The notes below the pieces were generated by a model that ran no database searches, was not told the DNA's origin, and saw only the letters and a list, made by a program, of their open reading frames with translations. A program made the translations under genes and the position numbers. Shown one piece after another: positions 33,516-41,874 of a stretch of 64,000 nucleotides of DNA; the first letter of the stretch is position 1, and every line of letters starts with the position of its first letter. The stretch comes from JAJPHU01 sp035553375 (GTDB taxonomy: Bacteria; Planctomycetota; Planctomycetia; Gemmatales; Gemmataceae), in the NCBI GenBank assembly GCA_035553375.1, contig DATNCY010000332.1, forward strand, positions 1 through 64,000, written 5' to 3'.

Positions 33516-34817
33516 GTGCCGAAGATCCAAGATTACGCCGCCATTGGAGACGGGCGATCCGTCGCGCTGATTTCGCGCAACGGTTCTTTGGACTGGCTGT
33601 GCTGGCCGCGCTTTGATAGCCCGTCCCTGTTCGCGGGCCTTTTGGACGCGCGGATCGGCGGCACCTGGAGCATCTCTCCCACCGAGACAGCGCAGGTGGA
33701 ACGCCGTTATCTCGACGACACGAACGTACTGCAAACGCGCTTTCACACCTCCACAGGCTCTCTTGTCCTCACCGACTTCATGCCGGCCGCTTCCGAGGAA
33801 GAAAAGCGACGCATACTCTGGCCGGAACAAGAGTTGATGCGGCGGGTCGAGTGTGAGCGAGGCGAGATCGAGGTGCAGGTTCACTTCGATCCTCGCCCGG
33901 ACTACGGTCGTGTTCGGGTAGCCCTTCGGGACGCGGGGAAACTGGGTCTGCGCATCGATAGGGGTTCTCATCTCATCACCCTCCTGAGCGATATCAAGTT
34001 GACCCCGGCCGCCGAGGGGGGAGCGTCGGCGCGGTTCCGGTTGGGGACCGGGGCATCCGCTACTTTCTCCCTTCTGTATTCGTCCGAAGGACCAGCGGTA
34101 CTCCCACCGCCGAGCGAGTTGTTTTCTCAGAAGTTCGCTCTCACGACCGAATGGTGGCGGCGCTGGGCGGCTCGTTGTCGCTACAGCGGGCCGTACCGAG
34201 ACCAAGTAGTGCGTAGCGCCTTGATGCTCAAGCTCCTCTCCTACGCTCCCTCGGGGGCCATCGTTGCCGCGCCTACTACGTCGCTGCCGGAGCGTGTCGG
34301 TGGCGACCTGAATTGGGACTACCGTTTTTGCTGGCTGCGCGACGCCGCGTTCACCGTGCGGGCCCTGTTCGGCCTGGGCTATCGGGAAGAAGCGGAAGCC
34401 TTCGTCAGCCAGGGGCTGGGCATGACGCGCATGAACGCCCCGTACTTGCTCGGGACCATGTTGACGCCGAACCGCGACCGAGCCAAACTCCTTGGCGTCT
34501 TGGCCCACTTCGTGAACGGCTGGATTTTTTCGTTCATCTACATCGCCGCTTTCCACGCCTGGGGCGCGGCGACGTGGTGGCTGGGAGCTTTGGCGGGGTT
34601 GGTTCACTCGTCCTTCGTTCTGACCGCTGGTTTGCCCTTACTGCCTGCTCTGCATCCGCGCATGGCCAACGAGCAGTATGGCCCGACCGTCGCCCGACAG
34701 CTGGAGCCGCCCGGCTTTCTCGCCCTCCATTACGGCGCTCGAACGCCGATCTCCATCGTGATCGCCCACCTGGTGTATGGGGCCATCCTCGGAGGATTTT
34801 ACGTCTTTCCCGGATAG
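33516..34817 (+). CDS. Truncated GH15 glucoamylase fused to a membrane-protein tail
   Basis: A 433-residue chimera starting at GTG 33516 (AAGGAGG eight bases upstream). Residues 1-296 are the N-terminal half of a GH15 protein: IGDGRSVALISRNGSLDWLC, the beta-sandwich region, then the beginning of the catalytic barrel (LNWDYRFCWLRDAAFTVRAL, GYREEAEAFV). At about 34403-34425 the sequence switches in frame to the C-terminal 130 residues of a multi-helix membrane protein (TRMNAPYLLGTMLTPNRDRA, HFVNGWIFSFIYIAAFHAWG, LHPRMANEQYG). Some 300 residues of the catalytic barrel, with the catalytic acids, are missing. It cannot be an active glucoamylase; it is best read as a deletion product. Confidence 0.75.
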   Translation: MPKIQDYAAIGDGRSVALISRNGSLDWLCWPRFDSPSLFAGLLDARIGGTWSISPTETAQVERRYLDDTNVLQTRFHTSTGSLVLTDFMPAASEEEKRRILWPEQELMRRVECERGEIEVQVHFDPRPDYGRVRVALRDAGKLGLRIDRGSHLITLLSDIKLTPAAEGGASARFRLGTGASATFSLLYSSEGPAVLPPPSELFSQKFALTTEWWRRWAARCRYSGPYRDQVVRSALMLKLLSYAPSGAIVAAPTTSLPERVGGDLNWDYRFCWLRDAAFTVRALFGLGYREEAEAFVSQGLGMTRMNAPYLLGTMLTPNRDRAKLLGVLAHFVNGWIFSFIYIAAFHAWGAATWWLGALAGLVHSSFVLTAGLPLLPALHPRMANEQYGPTVARQLEPPGFLALHYGARTPISIVIAHLVYGAILGGFYVFPG

Positions 34818-34873
34818 TCGAGTTCTTGTGGCCGCGCAGGAGTGGACCCAATCAAAAACAGGAACAAGCCAAC

Positions 34874-35746
34874 ATGAAAAAGCTCATCGACATTAACCGC
34901 AACACGGACGCCCATTGGGTCGGCGACGGGTTCCCGGTCCGCACCATCTTTTCCTTCCAGAGCCTCGGCTCTCGCATCAGCCCTTTCCTGCTGCTCGACT
35001 ATGCCGGGCCTGCCGAGTTCCCCCCAAGCGATCGGCCGCGCGGCGTGGACGAACACCCGCATCGGGGTTTCGAGACCGTCACCATCGTCTATCAGGGCGA
35101 GCTTGAACACCGCGACTCGGCGGGAAACCACGGTCGGATCGGCCCCGGCGATGTGCAATGGATGACGGCTGCTTCGGGCGTCGTCCACGAAGAGAAACAC
35201 GCGGACGAGTTCGCCAAGAAGGGCGGCACGTTGGAAATGGTGCAACTGTGGGTGAACCTCCCCAAAGCCGTGAAGATGTCACCGCCGCGCTATCAGACCC
35301 TTCTGCAAGACGCGATCCCGATGGTCGAACTGCCCAATGGAGCGGGTCGGCTTCGGGTAATCGCCGGACAGTACGAAGGCGTTCGTGGGGCTGCGGAGAC
35401 CTTCACGCCGATCAACCTCTATGATCTGCGGCTTCATGCCGGGCATCAAGTGACGCTGGCTTTCCCGGAAGGTTATACCACAGGCATCCTCATCCTCCGA
35501 GGAGAAGTGGTCGTTAACGACGCTCATGCGGCAAAGAAGGCCGAATTCGTCCTCTTTGACCCGAAAGGAGAGCATGTCTCCCTTGAGGGCAAAGAAGATA
35601 CCACCATGTTGATCCTCAACGGCGAGCCGATTGACGAGCCGGTTGTCGGCCACGGCCCGTTCGTTATGAACACGCAGAGCGAAATTGTCCAAGCGATCGA
35701 GGACTACCAGAGTGGGCGGATGGGGCGGATCACCGCTTCGACCTGA
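34874..35746 (+). CDS. Pirin family protein
   Basis: An intact 290-residue bicupin of the pirin family, cytoplasmic, probably a metal-dependent dioxygenase or a redox-linked regulator. The N-terminal cupin holds the metal ligands in the block from HPHRGFETVTIVYQGELEHR to GVVHEEKH (HxH, H and E positions all present). The second cupin runs from about 180 to 280 (GYTTGILILRGEVVVND). The ATG at 34874 lacks a strong ribosome site; the frame reaches further up but only over the GH15 chimera in another phase. Its first 17 codons are copied as the leader of the gene at 32970. Confidence 0.88.
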   Translation: MKKLIDINRNTDAHWVGDGFPVRTIFSFQSLGSRISPFLLLDYAGPAEFPPSDRPRGVDEHPHRGFETVTIVYQGELEHRDSAGNHGRIGPGDVQWMTAASGVVHEEKHADEFAKKGGTLEMVQLWVNLPKAVKMSPPRYQTLLQDAIPMVELPNGAGRLRVIAGQYEGVRGAAETFTPINLYDLRLHAGHQVTLAFPEGYTTGILILRGEVVVNDAHAAKKAEFVLFDPKGEHVSLEGKEDTTMLILNGEPIDEPVVGHGPFVMNTQSEIVQAIEDYQSGRMGRITAST

Positions 35747-35812
35747 ATCGACGAGAGAAGAACACCGCTTCAGGGCGTTTTCTTGCACAGCCCGTCCGCG
35801 TAGAATCTGGAC

Positions 35813-37033
35813 ATGAAAGCTATCGTTCTCATCGCTCGTGGTTTGCAGCTTGGCGCGCTGGGCTGCTACGGCAATCAATGGATCGACACGCCTGCCCTCG
35901 ACGAACTGGCCGCCGAGGGGGTCGTCTTCGATCAGCATTTCGCCGATTGTGCCGATCCAGCCGGCGCACGCCGCGCCTGGCGTTCCGGCCGGTACCATTT
36001 GCCCACATCGGCCCCCCATGCGGAAACCGGCACCGACCCCGATTTGCTCGCTGCTCTGCGAGCGCAAGGGATTCACACCTGTTTGATCGTCGATGACAGC
36101 CGGCCGGCACCGCCTGACTTCGCGATAGGTTGGGACGAGGTCGAGCGCGTTGCCGCGAGCGCGGAGACGACGCCGTTGGAGGCGACTTTGGAGGCGGCGG
36201 GGGCGGCGCTGTTACGACTCGAACCGCGTGACAACTGGCTGATGTGGATCGACCTGGCCACGCCTTTGCCGCCGTGGAATGTGCCCGATGAGTTTCAGGA
36301 GCCGTATTTCTCCGACGAACCCATTGAGGAGGACGAAGACGGAGGCGAGGAAGACGAAGCTGAGGAGAGTGAACCGCTGACGCCGTTGACCGAGCCGGCA
36401 AACGGGGCGATTGATCCCGAAGACGATCCCTTGTACTTGAGCTTGCAAACCAGCTATGCGGCCGCCGTGACGTATCTCGATGCGGGCGTGGGGCAATTGC
36501 TGGAAGCGCTTCACAATCTCAACGGCGGCGACGAGATTCTCATCGTGTTCACCACCGACATTGGCCAGAATCTTGGCGAGCATGGTATCGTTGGTCCGAT
36601 CCGCGCTTGGCTGCATGATGAACTCATTCATTTGCCGTTGATTGTGCGTTTGCCCGGCGGCGCGGAAGCCGGTCGGCGTGTCAGCGCGCTGACGCAGACG
36701 GTGGATCTGGCCCCGACGCTGGCGAAATGGTTTCAGATGCCGCTGTCCGGCATGCACGGCGGCAGCTTGCTGCCCCTCGTCCGTGGCGAAACCGAGGTGA
36801 TACGCCCCTACGCTTGTACCGCTCTGCAAGTCGGTGAGGCGATCGAATACGCCCTGCGTACTCCCGATTGGGCGTTTCTGCTTCCGGTGCAAGCGAGCGC
36901 GGACGCCGCGGTTCGCTCGCCGCAACTGTACGTCAAACCGGATGATCGCTGGGAGGTGAACAATGTCTTGCAACATCATCCGGAGTTGGTGGAACAACTG
37001 GAGCGGACGCTGCGCGATCGCGCTGGCCTATAG
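35813..37033 (+). CDS. Sulfatase-fold protein without catalytic motif
   Basis: A 406-residue alkaline-phosphatase-superfamily protein with sulfatase architecture and no signal peptide. Sulfatases begin with a metal-binding DD pair before a GCYG loop; here the sequence is LIARGLQLGALGCYGN, so DD is RG. The CxPSR formylglycine motif should precede TGxY; the corresponding segment is DPAGARRAWRSGRY with no Cys/Ser in place. The later DHG motif is DIG (FTTDIGQNLGEHG). An acidic insert (EPIEEDEDGGEEDEAEESE) interrupts the middle. It is predicted to be catalytically dead, possibly a binding or regulatory protein. Confidence 0.75.
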   Translation: MKAIVLIARGLQLGALGCYGNQWIDTPALDELAAEGVVFDQHFADCADPAGARRAWRSGRYHLPTSAPHAETGTDPDLLAALRAQGIHTCLIVDDSRPAPPDFAIGWDEVERVAASAETTPLEATLEAAGAALLRLEPRDNWLMWIDLATPLPPWNVPDEFQEPYFSDEPIEEDEDGGEEDEAEESEPLTPLTEPANGAIDPEDDPLYLSLQTSYAAAVTYLDAGVGQLLEALHNLNGGDEILIVFTTDIGQNLGEHGIVGPIRAWLHDELIHLPLIVRLPGGAEAGRRVSALTQTVDLAPTLAKWFQMPLSGMHGGSLLPLVRGETEVIRPYACTALQVGEAIEYALRTPDWAFLLPVQASADAAVRSPQLYVKPDDRWEVNNVLQHHPELVEQLERTLRDRAGL

Positions 37034-37061
37034 CCCCCCGGCGAGCCGGGAGCTAAAAGAA

Positions 37062-37964
37062 TCAGGCGATGGGGTGCCCCTCCGTCTGCTTGAGCAACGC
37101 CAATAGGTTCGTCTCGATATTGCGGCAGATTTCGTTCAACGGCAGATGATTGAGGCTGAGCGTGGTAAACGGTCGCTGGAGTTCGATACCAATCCGGTCC
37201 ACCGCTAGCACGGAATAGGCGAGCAAAAACGTCGTCACCGGCGCCAGCCATTCCTCCTCGAACTTGTGCAGCAGCGCGAAGGGTATCGTAATCAGGTAGA
37301 TCAAGAGGAAGCGGCGGATGGTGATCGAGTAGACCGTCGCCAGCGGTGTGTTGCGGATGCGCTCACAGCCGCCGAGATGATCGAGCAGAGCGCAGCGTTC
37401 CCGTTCCGCTTGCAGAAACGCGAAGCGATCCATACCGTGTTGCTCGCAACCTACCCGCAGCAATTCATCGATCTTCAGGGAGACCCAGGAGGGCATATGC
37501 TCGGAGGCTTGCACGCGCCAGGCTTGCTCCTCACCCAGCAAAGGCACCAGTTCCGGCACCTGTCTCTCGCCGCGCAAGCGAGCCTTCGCCACGTAAGCGA
37601 AGGCGACCGTCCAGTGGACGATCTGCTTGCGCCACTGCTCATCGCGCGGTCCGTGGGCCAGAGCCATCAGCGCCAGGTTGCGCGACTGATTGACGATGCC
37701 GCCCCATAGTTTCCGCGCTTCCCACCAGCGCTCGTAGCCGGCGTTGGTACGCATCACCAGCAGCAGCCCCAGCAATACACCGGCGACCTCATGCGGGCCG
37801 ATTTCGATGGCCAGACTCGGATAGCGAAAACGATAAAGGAGATAAATAAGAGTGGCAAAGGCGCCCACGACGATGGCACTGGGCAACACACGCCAGCTGG
37901 CCGCCCCACGCCAGGATAACGCCTCGATCCAGAAACTCTTCTCCCCAGGCAACGGGTCGAACAT
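37062..37964 (-). CDS. Bestrophin/UPF0187 family channel
   Basis: A 300-residue membrane protein of the bestrophin family, which in bacteria (e.g. KpBest) forms pentameric ion channels. The signature RTNAGYERWWEARKLWGG follows the first two helices; further helices lie near 30-50, 60-72, 215-235 and 240-260 (LIYLITIPFALLHKFEEEWL, the conserved F-E-E-W region). Ending IETNLLALLKQ is also family-like. The start at 37964 is the only ATG before the conserved part. The ion carried is not clear; bacterial members have been seen to pass sodium. Confidence 0.85.
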   Translation of the reverse strand: MFDPLPGEKSFWIEALSWRGAASWRVLPSAIVVGAFATLIYLLYRFRYPSLAIEIGPHEVAGVLLGLLLVMRTNAGYERWWEARKLWGGIVNQSRNLALMALAHGPRDEQWRKQIVHWTVAFAYVAKARLRGERQVPELVPLLGEEQAWRVQASEHMPSWVSLKIDELLRVGCEQHGMDRFAFLQAERERCALLDHLGGCERIRNTPLATVYSITIRRFLLIYLITIPFALLHKFEEEWLAPVTTFLLAYSVLAVDRIGIELQRPFTTLSLNHLPLNEICRNIETNLLALLKQTEGHPIA

Positions 37965-37979
37965 CGACAGGTCTCTTTT

Positions 37980-38103
37980 CAGTGTTCAGTGTTCAGTGTT
38001 CAGTGTTCAGTGTACAGAATCGCCAAATGACTCTTTACCGACTATTGGCTCTTATTCTTCATTACTGAAAACTGAAAACTGAAAACTGAAAACTGAAAAC
38101 TGA
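37980..38103. repeat. Heptamer-tandem hairpin 3 (CAGTGTT / ACTGAAA)
   Basis: Five 7-bp units CAGTGTT (last CAGTGTA) at 37980-38014, a 49-bp spacer, then five full units ACTGAAA plus a partial one at 38064-38103. The two arms are complementary with one mismatch per unit (GTTCAGT against TTTCAGT). It fills the gap between the bestrophin start and the end of the c-heme gene. Confidence 0.9.
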
Positions 38104-38105
38104 GC

Positions 38106-38654
38106 TTACTTGATCGGCACCTCATACACCAGCGCGCCGAGGAGTTCGCCTTCCTTATTGCCGGGGTGACAAGTGATGCACTGCTTCATGACCACGGGAA
38201 CGCGCGTGGCCGCTCGTAGGACCGATTGGTTGTCCTTCGTGGCGACCTCCGAATAATAGCTCTCGCCGCCGTTGAGCTTTTTGATCGCCCGTTTCTCGAA
38301 CGGACTCTTGGCAACATTGTCCTTCTTGATCGGCGAACCCGTGGCGTCGATCAGGCGCACCGGCGCCCAACCGTTCTTCTCCATGTGCAGGAAGATCTTC
38401 TTCGCGACGTGAGCGGCCGGCGTGCGCTCCTGCGCCTTGACATAGGTGGCGGTGATGTGGACCACATAACCCTTGTGCAAATCATCGAGCATCTTCACGG
38501 TGTCGTGGGCGCGCTGGACGGCCTCCTTGTTCGGCGCGGTCGTATCCGCGGCTTGGCCCGCGTTCGGACGATTCCCATACAGAATGAAGCCGGCGGCGAT
38601 TCCAGCGGCCAGCAAAACGCCCAACAAGGTACGGCGGGAGAACAAACGTCGCAT
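38106..38654 (-). CDS. DUF3365 (Tll0287-like) c-type heme protein
   Basis: A 182-residue exported heme protein. The ATG at 38654 (AGAGG upstream) begins a basic N-terminus and membrane/signal helix (LLGVLLAAGIAAGFILYG). The rest is a DUF3365 sensor-like fold with a conserved RNPANAP-type region replaced by KKIFLHMEKNGWAPVRLIDA, and ends with the covalent heme site CITCHPG (C159, C162, H163). Such proteins sense redox state or NO, or carry electrons. It is divergent from an Rrf2 regulator across a promoter region, which suggests redox control. Confidence 0.8.
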   Translation of the reverse strand: MRRLFSRRTLLGVLLAAGIAAGFILYGNRPNAGQAADTTAPNKEAVQRAHDTVKMLDDLHKGYVVHITATYVKAQERTPAAHVAKKIFLHMEKNGWAPVRLIDATGSPIKKDNVAKSPFEKRAIKKLNGGESYYSEVATKDNQSVLRAATRVPVVMKQCITCHPGNKEGELLGALVYEVPIK

Positions 38655-38827
38655 GAAAACCTCTGAGAGGGACAACCAGAGACAACGCGGAGAGGCGGAC
38701 GCCGCTCCGCAGATACATTTCCATCACTCGAACGAGGCGAAACCGCGTCCAAGGCGGGAGGGAGCCAACGAAACTCCCTTGTATTGGCGAGCAAAATCTG
38801 GATAATAACATCCAGAGTGTGACGTTT

Positions 38828-38855
38828 AAGATAAAGTGTCCTAGCTAGATGTCAA
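38828..38855 (-). promoter_or_regulatory. Sigma70-like promoter for the DUF3365 gene
   Basis: On the minus strand TTGACA (38855-38850) is followed after 16 bases by TATCTT (38833-38828), a close match to the housekeeping consensus. The spacer contains the palindrome CTAGCTAG, a possible operator for the divergent Rrf2 protein. The DUF3365 start codon lies about 175 bp downstream. Confidence 0.5.
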
Positions 38856-38882
38856 GGTCCAAATATCTAATTTGAGGCGTTC

Positions 38883-39332
38883 ATGTTTTCGCAAACGGTG
38901 GAGTACGCTCTGCGAGCCGTCGTCTACTTAGCCGCGCAGCAGGGCGCGCCGCGGACGACGCAGCAGATCGCCCAAGCCACGCAGGTGCCGACCGGCTATT
39001 TATCCAAGGTGATGCAAAGTTTGGGACGCAAGCGCTTGGTGCAATCGCAGCGTGGTTTGCACGGCGGTTTCACCCTGGCCCAGCCGCCCGAGGAGTTGAC
39101 CGTCCTCGACATCATTCAAGCCGTTGATCCCATCAAGCGAATTGAGAAATGTCCCCTAGGGCTGAAGGGACACATCAATCTCTGTCCCCTGCATCGCCGT
39201 CTCGATCACGCGATCAAGCTGGTCGAGGACGCCTTGCAGAAATCCAGTATCGCCGAACTCCTCGCCGAACCGGAGCGAGCGCGCGGCATTCCCATCCCCC
39301 TGTGTTCCTGGCCCGAAGACGAAGCCACCTAG
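38883..39332 (+). CDS. Rrf2 family transcriptional regulator
   Basis: A 149-residue winged-helix regulator of the IscR/NsrR family. The N-terminus (MFSQTVEYALRAVVYLA) and HTH (QQIAQATQVPTGYLSKVMQS then the wing SQRGLHGGF) are standard. Iron-sulfur members carry three Cys around residues 90-105; here only C90 and C101 are present, with H97 and H104 nearby (KCPLGLKGHINLCPLH), so any cluster would need a His or other ligand, as in RsrR. GAGG lies six bases before the ATG. It probably controls itself, the divergent c-heme gene and perhaps the transporter downstream. Confidence 0.85.
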   Translation: MFSQTVEYALRAVVYLAAQQGAPRTTQQIAQATQVPTGYLSKVMQSLGRKRLVQSQRGLHGGFTLAQPPEELTVLDIIQAVDPIKRIEKCPLGLKGHINLCPLHRRLDHAIKLVEDALQKSSIAELLAEPERARGIPIPLCSWPEDEAT

Positions 39333-39421
39333 CCGATCCTGGCCGAGGTCGCCCTCCGCGCTGGCATGGAAACTGCATCCTCCTGCCTCAACCGCCCATG
39401 CGGTTCGGAGGAGGCTCGATC

Positions 39422-40897
39422 GTGAACGATGCCGCGCAACAAGGCAAAGACAAAGACAAACGAGACGTAATCGAGACGGACATCCCCGCCCGCCTCGATC
39501 GCTTGCCCTGGAGTCGTTTTCATTGGCTCCTCGTGATTGCCCTGGGCGTCACCTGGGTTCTCGATGGGCTGGAAGTCAACATCGTCGGGGCCATCAGTCC
39601 GAAGCTGAAAGAGCGCGCCACGCTCCACCTGACCGATAGCCAAATCGGGTTGGCCGGCACGTTGTATCTTGCCGGCGCCATCGTCGGCGCTCTCGTCTTC
39701 GGCCACTTGACCGATCGCCTGGGCCGCAAGCGTCTCTTCACCATCACGCTCGGCATCTATCTGGCGGGTGCAAGCCTTACGGCCTGCTCGTGGAACTTTT
39801 GGACTTTCGCGCTGTTCCGCATTGTGACGGGAATGGCGATCGGGGGAGAATATTCCGCCATCAATTCCGCCATCGACGAATTGATCCCGGCGCGGCTGCG
39901 CGGTCGAGTGGACCTGATTATTAACGGTACGTTCTGGCTCGGCGCGGCGGCGGGGGCATTGGCCAGCCTGGTGCTGCTAAAACCGGGCTTCATCCCGGTG
40001 TGGCTGGGCTGGCGACTGGCTTTCGGCGTGGGCGCGCTCGTCGGCATGGTGATGATTATTGCCCGGCAATACGTGCCGGAAAGTCCGCGCTGGCTGCTGA
40101 CGCACGGACGCGGCGACGAAGCCGAGAAAACCATGAAGGACATCGAAACGATGGCCGTGGGTCGGGACGGTATCGCCTCGCTGCCGCCGGTTCACCAGCG
40201 CGTCCGCTTCCACCCCGTTTCCATCGGCTTCGGCACGATCGCGCACACCTTGCTTGTCCGCTACCGGAGTCGAGCGCTTTTGGGACTCATCCTCATCTCT
40301 TCGCAAGCGTTCTTCTACAATGGAATGTCGTTCACCTATCCGCTGGTACTCGATACCTTTTTCCATGTGCCGGCTGAAAAGGTTCCTCTCTACGCGGCGT
40401 TCCTCGCCGTGGCGAATTTCCTGGGACCACTCCTGCTTGGCCACCTTTTCGATTCGCTCGGACGCCGGGTAATGATTAGCACCACCTACGCTCTCTCGGG
40501 ATTGCTCATCGTTGTCACCGAGTTGCTTTTCCTGGGCGGTCATCTGACGGCTACCACGCAAACGCTGTGTTGGGCGGTGACGTTCTTTTTCGCGTCCTCG
40601 GCTGCCAGTGCGGGTTATCTGACGGTCAGTGAGGTCTTTCCGCTGGAGATGCGTGCCTTGGCCATCGCGCTGTTTTACGTGCTTGGCACCGCGATCGGCG
40701 GACTGCTGGCTCCTTCGCTCTTCGGAGCCTTGATCGAAACCAAACGCTCCGGTGATCTCGCCATCGGCTACTTATCGGGGGCTGGGCTTATGATCGTGGC
40801 CGCGGTGGCCGAACTGGTGATAGGAGTCGCCAGCGAGCGGAAATCACTTGAGGATGTGGCGGCTCCGCTGGCAACCGAGGCGGCGTCTTCGTCCTAA
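39422..40897 (+). CDS. MFS transporter, sugar-porter-like
   Basis: A 491-residue major facilitator with about twelve helices. The GTG at 39422 has GGAGGAGG seven bases upstream and is preferred to upstream codons. Motif A is GHLTDRLGRKRLF; VPESPRWLLTHGRGDEAEKT marks the central loop, typical of the sugar/organic-acid porters. The first helix segment has VTWVLDGLEVNIVG, like the aromatic-acid/H+ symporters. Substrate unknown; sugars or aromatic acids are possible. It starts 89 bp after the Rrf2 gene on the same strand and may be co-transcribed. Confidence 0.85.
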   Translation: MNDAAQQGKDKDKRDVIETDIPARLDRLPWSRFHWLLVIALGVTWVLDGLEVNIVGAISPKLKERATLHLTDSQIGLAGTLYLAGAIVGALVFGHLTDRLGRKRLFTITLGIYLAGASLTACSWNFWTFALFRIVTGMAIGGEYSAINSAIDELIPARLRGRVDLIINGTFWLGAAAGALASLVLLKPGFIPVWLGWRLAFGVGALVGMVMIIARQYVPESPRWLLTHGRGDEAEKTMKDIETMAVGRDGIASLPPVHQRVRFHPVSIGFGTIAHTLLVRYRSRALLGLILISSQAFFYNGMSFTYPLVLDTFFHVPAEKVPLYAAFLAVANFLGPLLLGHLFDSLGRRVMISTTYALSGLLIVVTELLFLGGHLTATTQTLCWAVTFFFASSAASAGYLTVSEVFPLEMRALAIALFYVLGTAIGGLLAPSLFGALIETKRSGDLAIGYLSGAGLMIVAAVAELVIGVASERKSLEDVAAPLATEAASSS

Positions 40898-40937
40898 GGA
40901 GAGCAGGCACGGGAAGAGGCGATCGTGTACGTGGTCA

Positions 40938-41417
40938 TCACTGACCGTCCTCCAACTTCCAATGATGGCGCTCGGCCGCCTCCTCAATGCTGTGCGAGGC
41001 GGTCAGTTTTTCGTCGGACTTGGCCAGCATTACCAATCGGGTGTAGTAAGCGTGGAGACTTTTGATTTCCTCTTCAGTCAGTCCTTCGACGTTTATCAGC
41101 CGGTTGCTCGCTCCCTTCACCGCCGCCACCAACTCGTTCAATTTCAGGTGGACCGCGCGCGAATCCTTGTTCTGGGCACGCTGAATCAAGAACACCATCA
41201 GGAAGGTGACGATGGTGGTTCCGGTGTTGATGACCAGCTGCCAGGTATCGGAGTAACCGAAGAATGGTCCACTGCCCATCCAGACCACGATGGTGAGTAA
41301 CGCCATCCAAAACGCGGCCGAACTGCCGGACCAATCCGTGACCAGGCGAGAGATTCGGGCCGGCAGCGATTCTTCGTAAGACGAAGTGGAAGCCGATTGG
41401 TTCGCATGGGATGGCAT
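40938..41417 (-). CDS. Low-affinity iron permease family protein
   Basis: A 159-residue protein with two adjacent membrane helices (FWMALLTIVVWMGSGPFFG and WQLVINTGTTIVTFLMVFLI) matching the PF04120 signature, followed by QRAQNKDSRAVHLKLNELV. It resembles one repeat unit of yeast Fet4. The second half is a soluble helical region (VEGLTEEEIKSLHAYYTRL). The ATG at 41417 has GAGG eight bases upstream. Bacterial members are poorly characterised; transport of iron is inferred from the family name only. Confidence 0.75.
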   Translation of the reverse strand: MPSHANQSASTSSYEESLPARISRLVTDWSGSSAAFWMALLTIVVWMGSGPFFGYSDTWQLVINTGTTIVTFLMVFLIQRAQNKDSRAVHLKLNELVAAVKGASNRLINVEGLTEEEIKSLHAYYTRLVMLAKSDEKLTASHSIEEAAERHHWKLEDGQ

Positions 41418-41874
41418 GAGAAACACCTCAAAGAATAGTCACAACGGCATTTCCGAGCGTTCGCGGCGCATGCGATAGATGGGCTTGCCCTGTTTGCGAA
41501 ATTCGCGTTCTTAAGCCACCCTGTGACTCGGTTATCAGATAGAGGCAAAGTCGCTACTCGGAGTCTGTTCCAAATGAGGACGCCTACGGAGTATGATAAC
41601 CATCTGATAGTTGCTGAAATAGGGCGTTTTTCAGACACTCACCGTTGAGCCGTAACGGGTCGATTTGGCCAGCTGAAGCAGACGACGGGCAAGGACGGCA
41701 AAACACACCCCGCCAGAACGCGCCATTTGCTCTGTGTCGCATCGCTAGATGCAATTCAGGCGGCGTTTTCCTTCTTGAGCGTGGTAACGACTATAAACCG
41801 TATGGTAAGATGGTGGAGCGGCGATCCTCCCCGTTCATTAGCCGCTAGGGGATTCTCGAAAGGTAGGTGAGCTT
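41418..41874. other. Intergenic region, no gene recognised
   Basis: Around 450 bases, somewhat richer in A+T than the surroundings, with no frame showing a ribosome site and protein-like composition. The end nearest 41875 probably carries the promoter of the toxin-antitoxin-like pair. Nothing else can be supported. Confidence 0.5.

Noticed and set aside
18153..38103. CRISPR array
   Set aside because: The tandem units are 7 bp without spacers, and no cas genes are present in the window.
41645..41848. A 67-residue frame between the iron permease and the TA-like pair
   Set aside because: Composition is not protein-like and no ribosome site precedes it.
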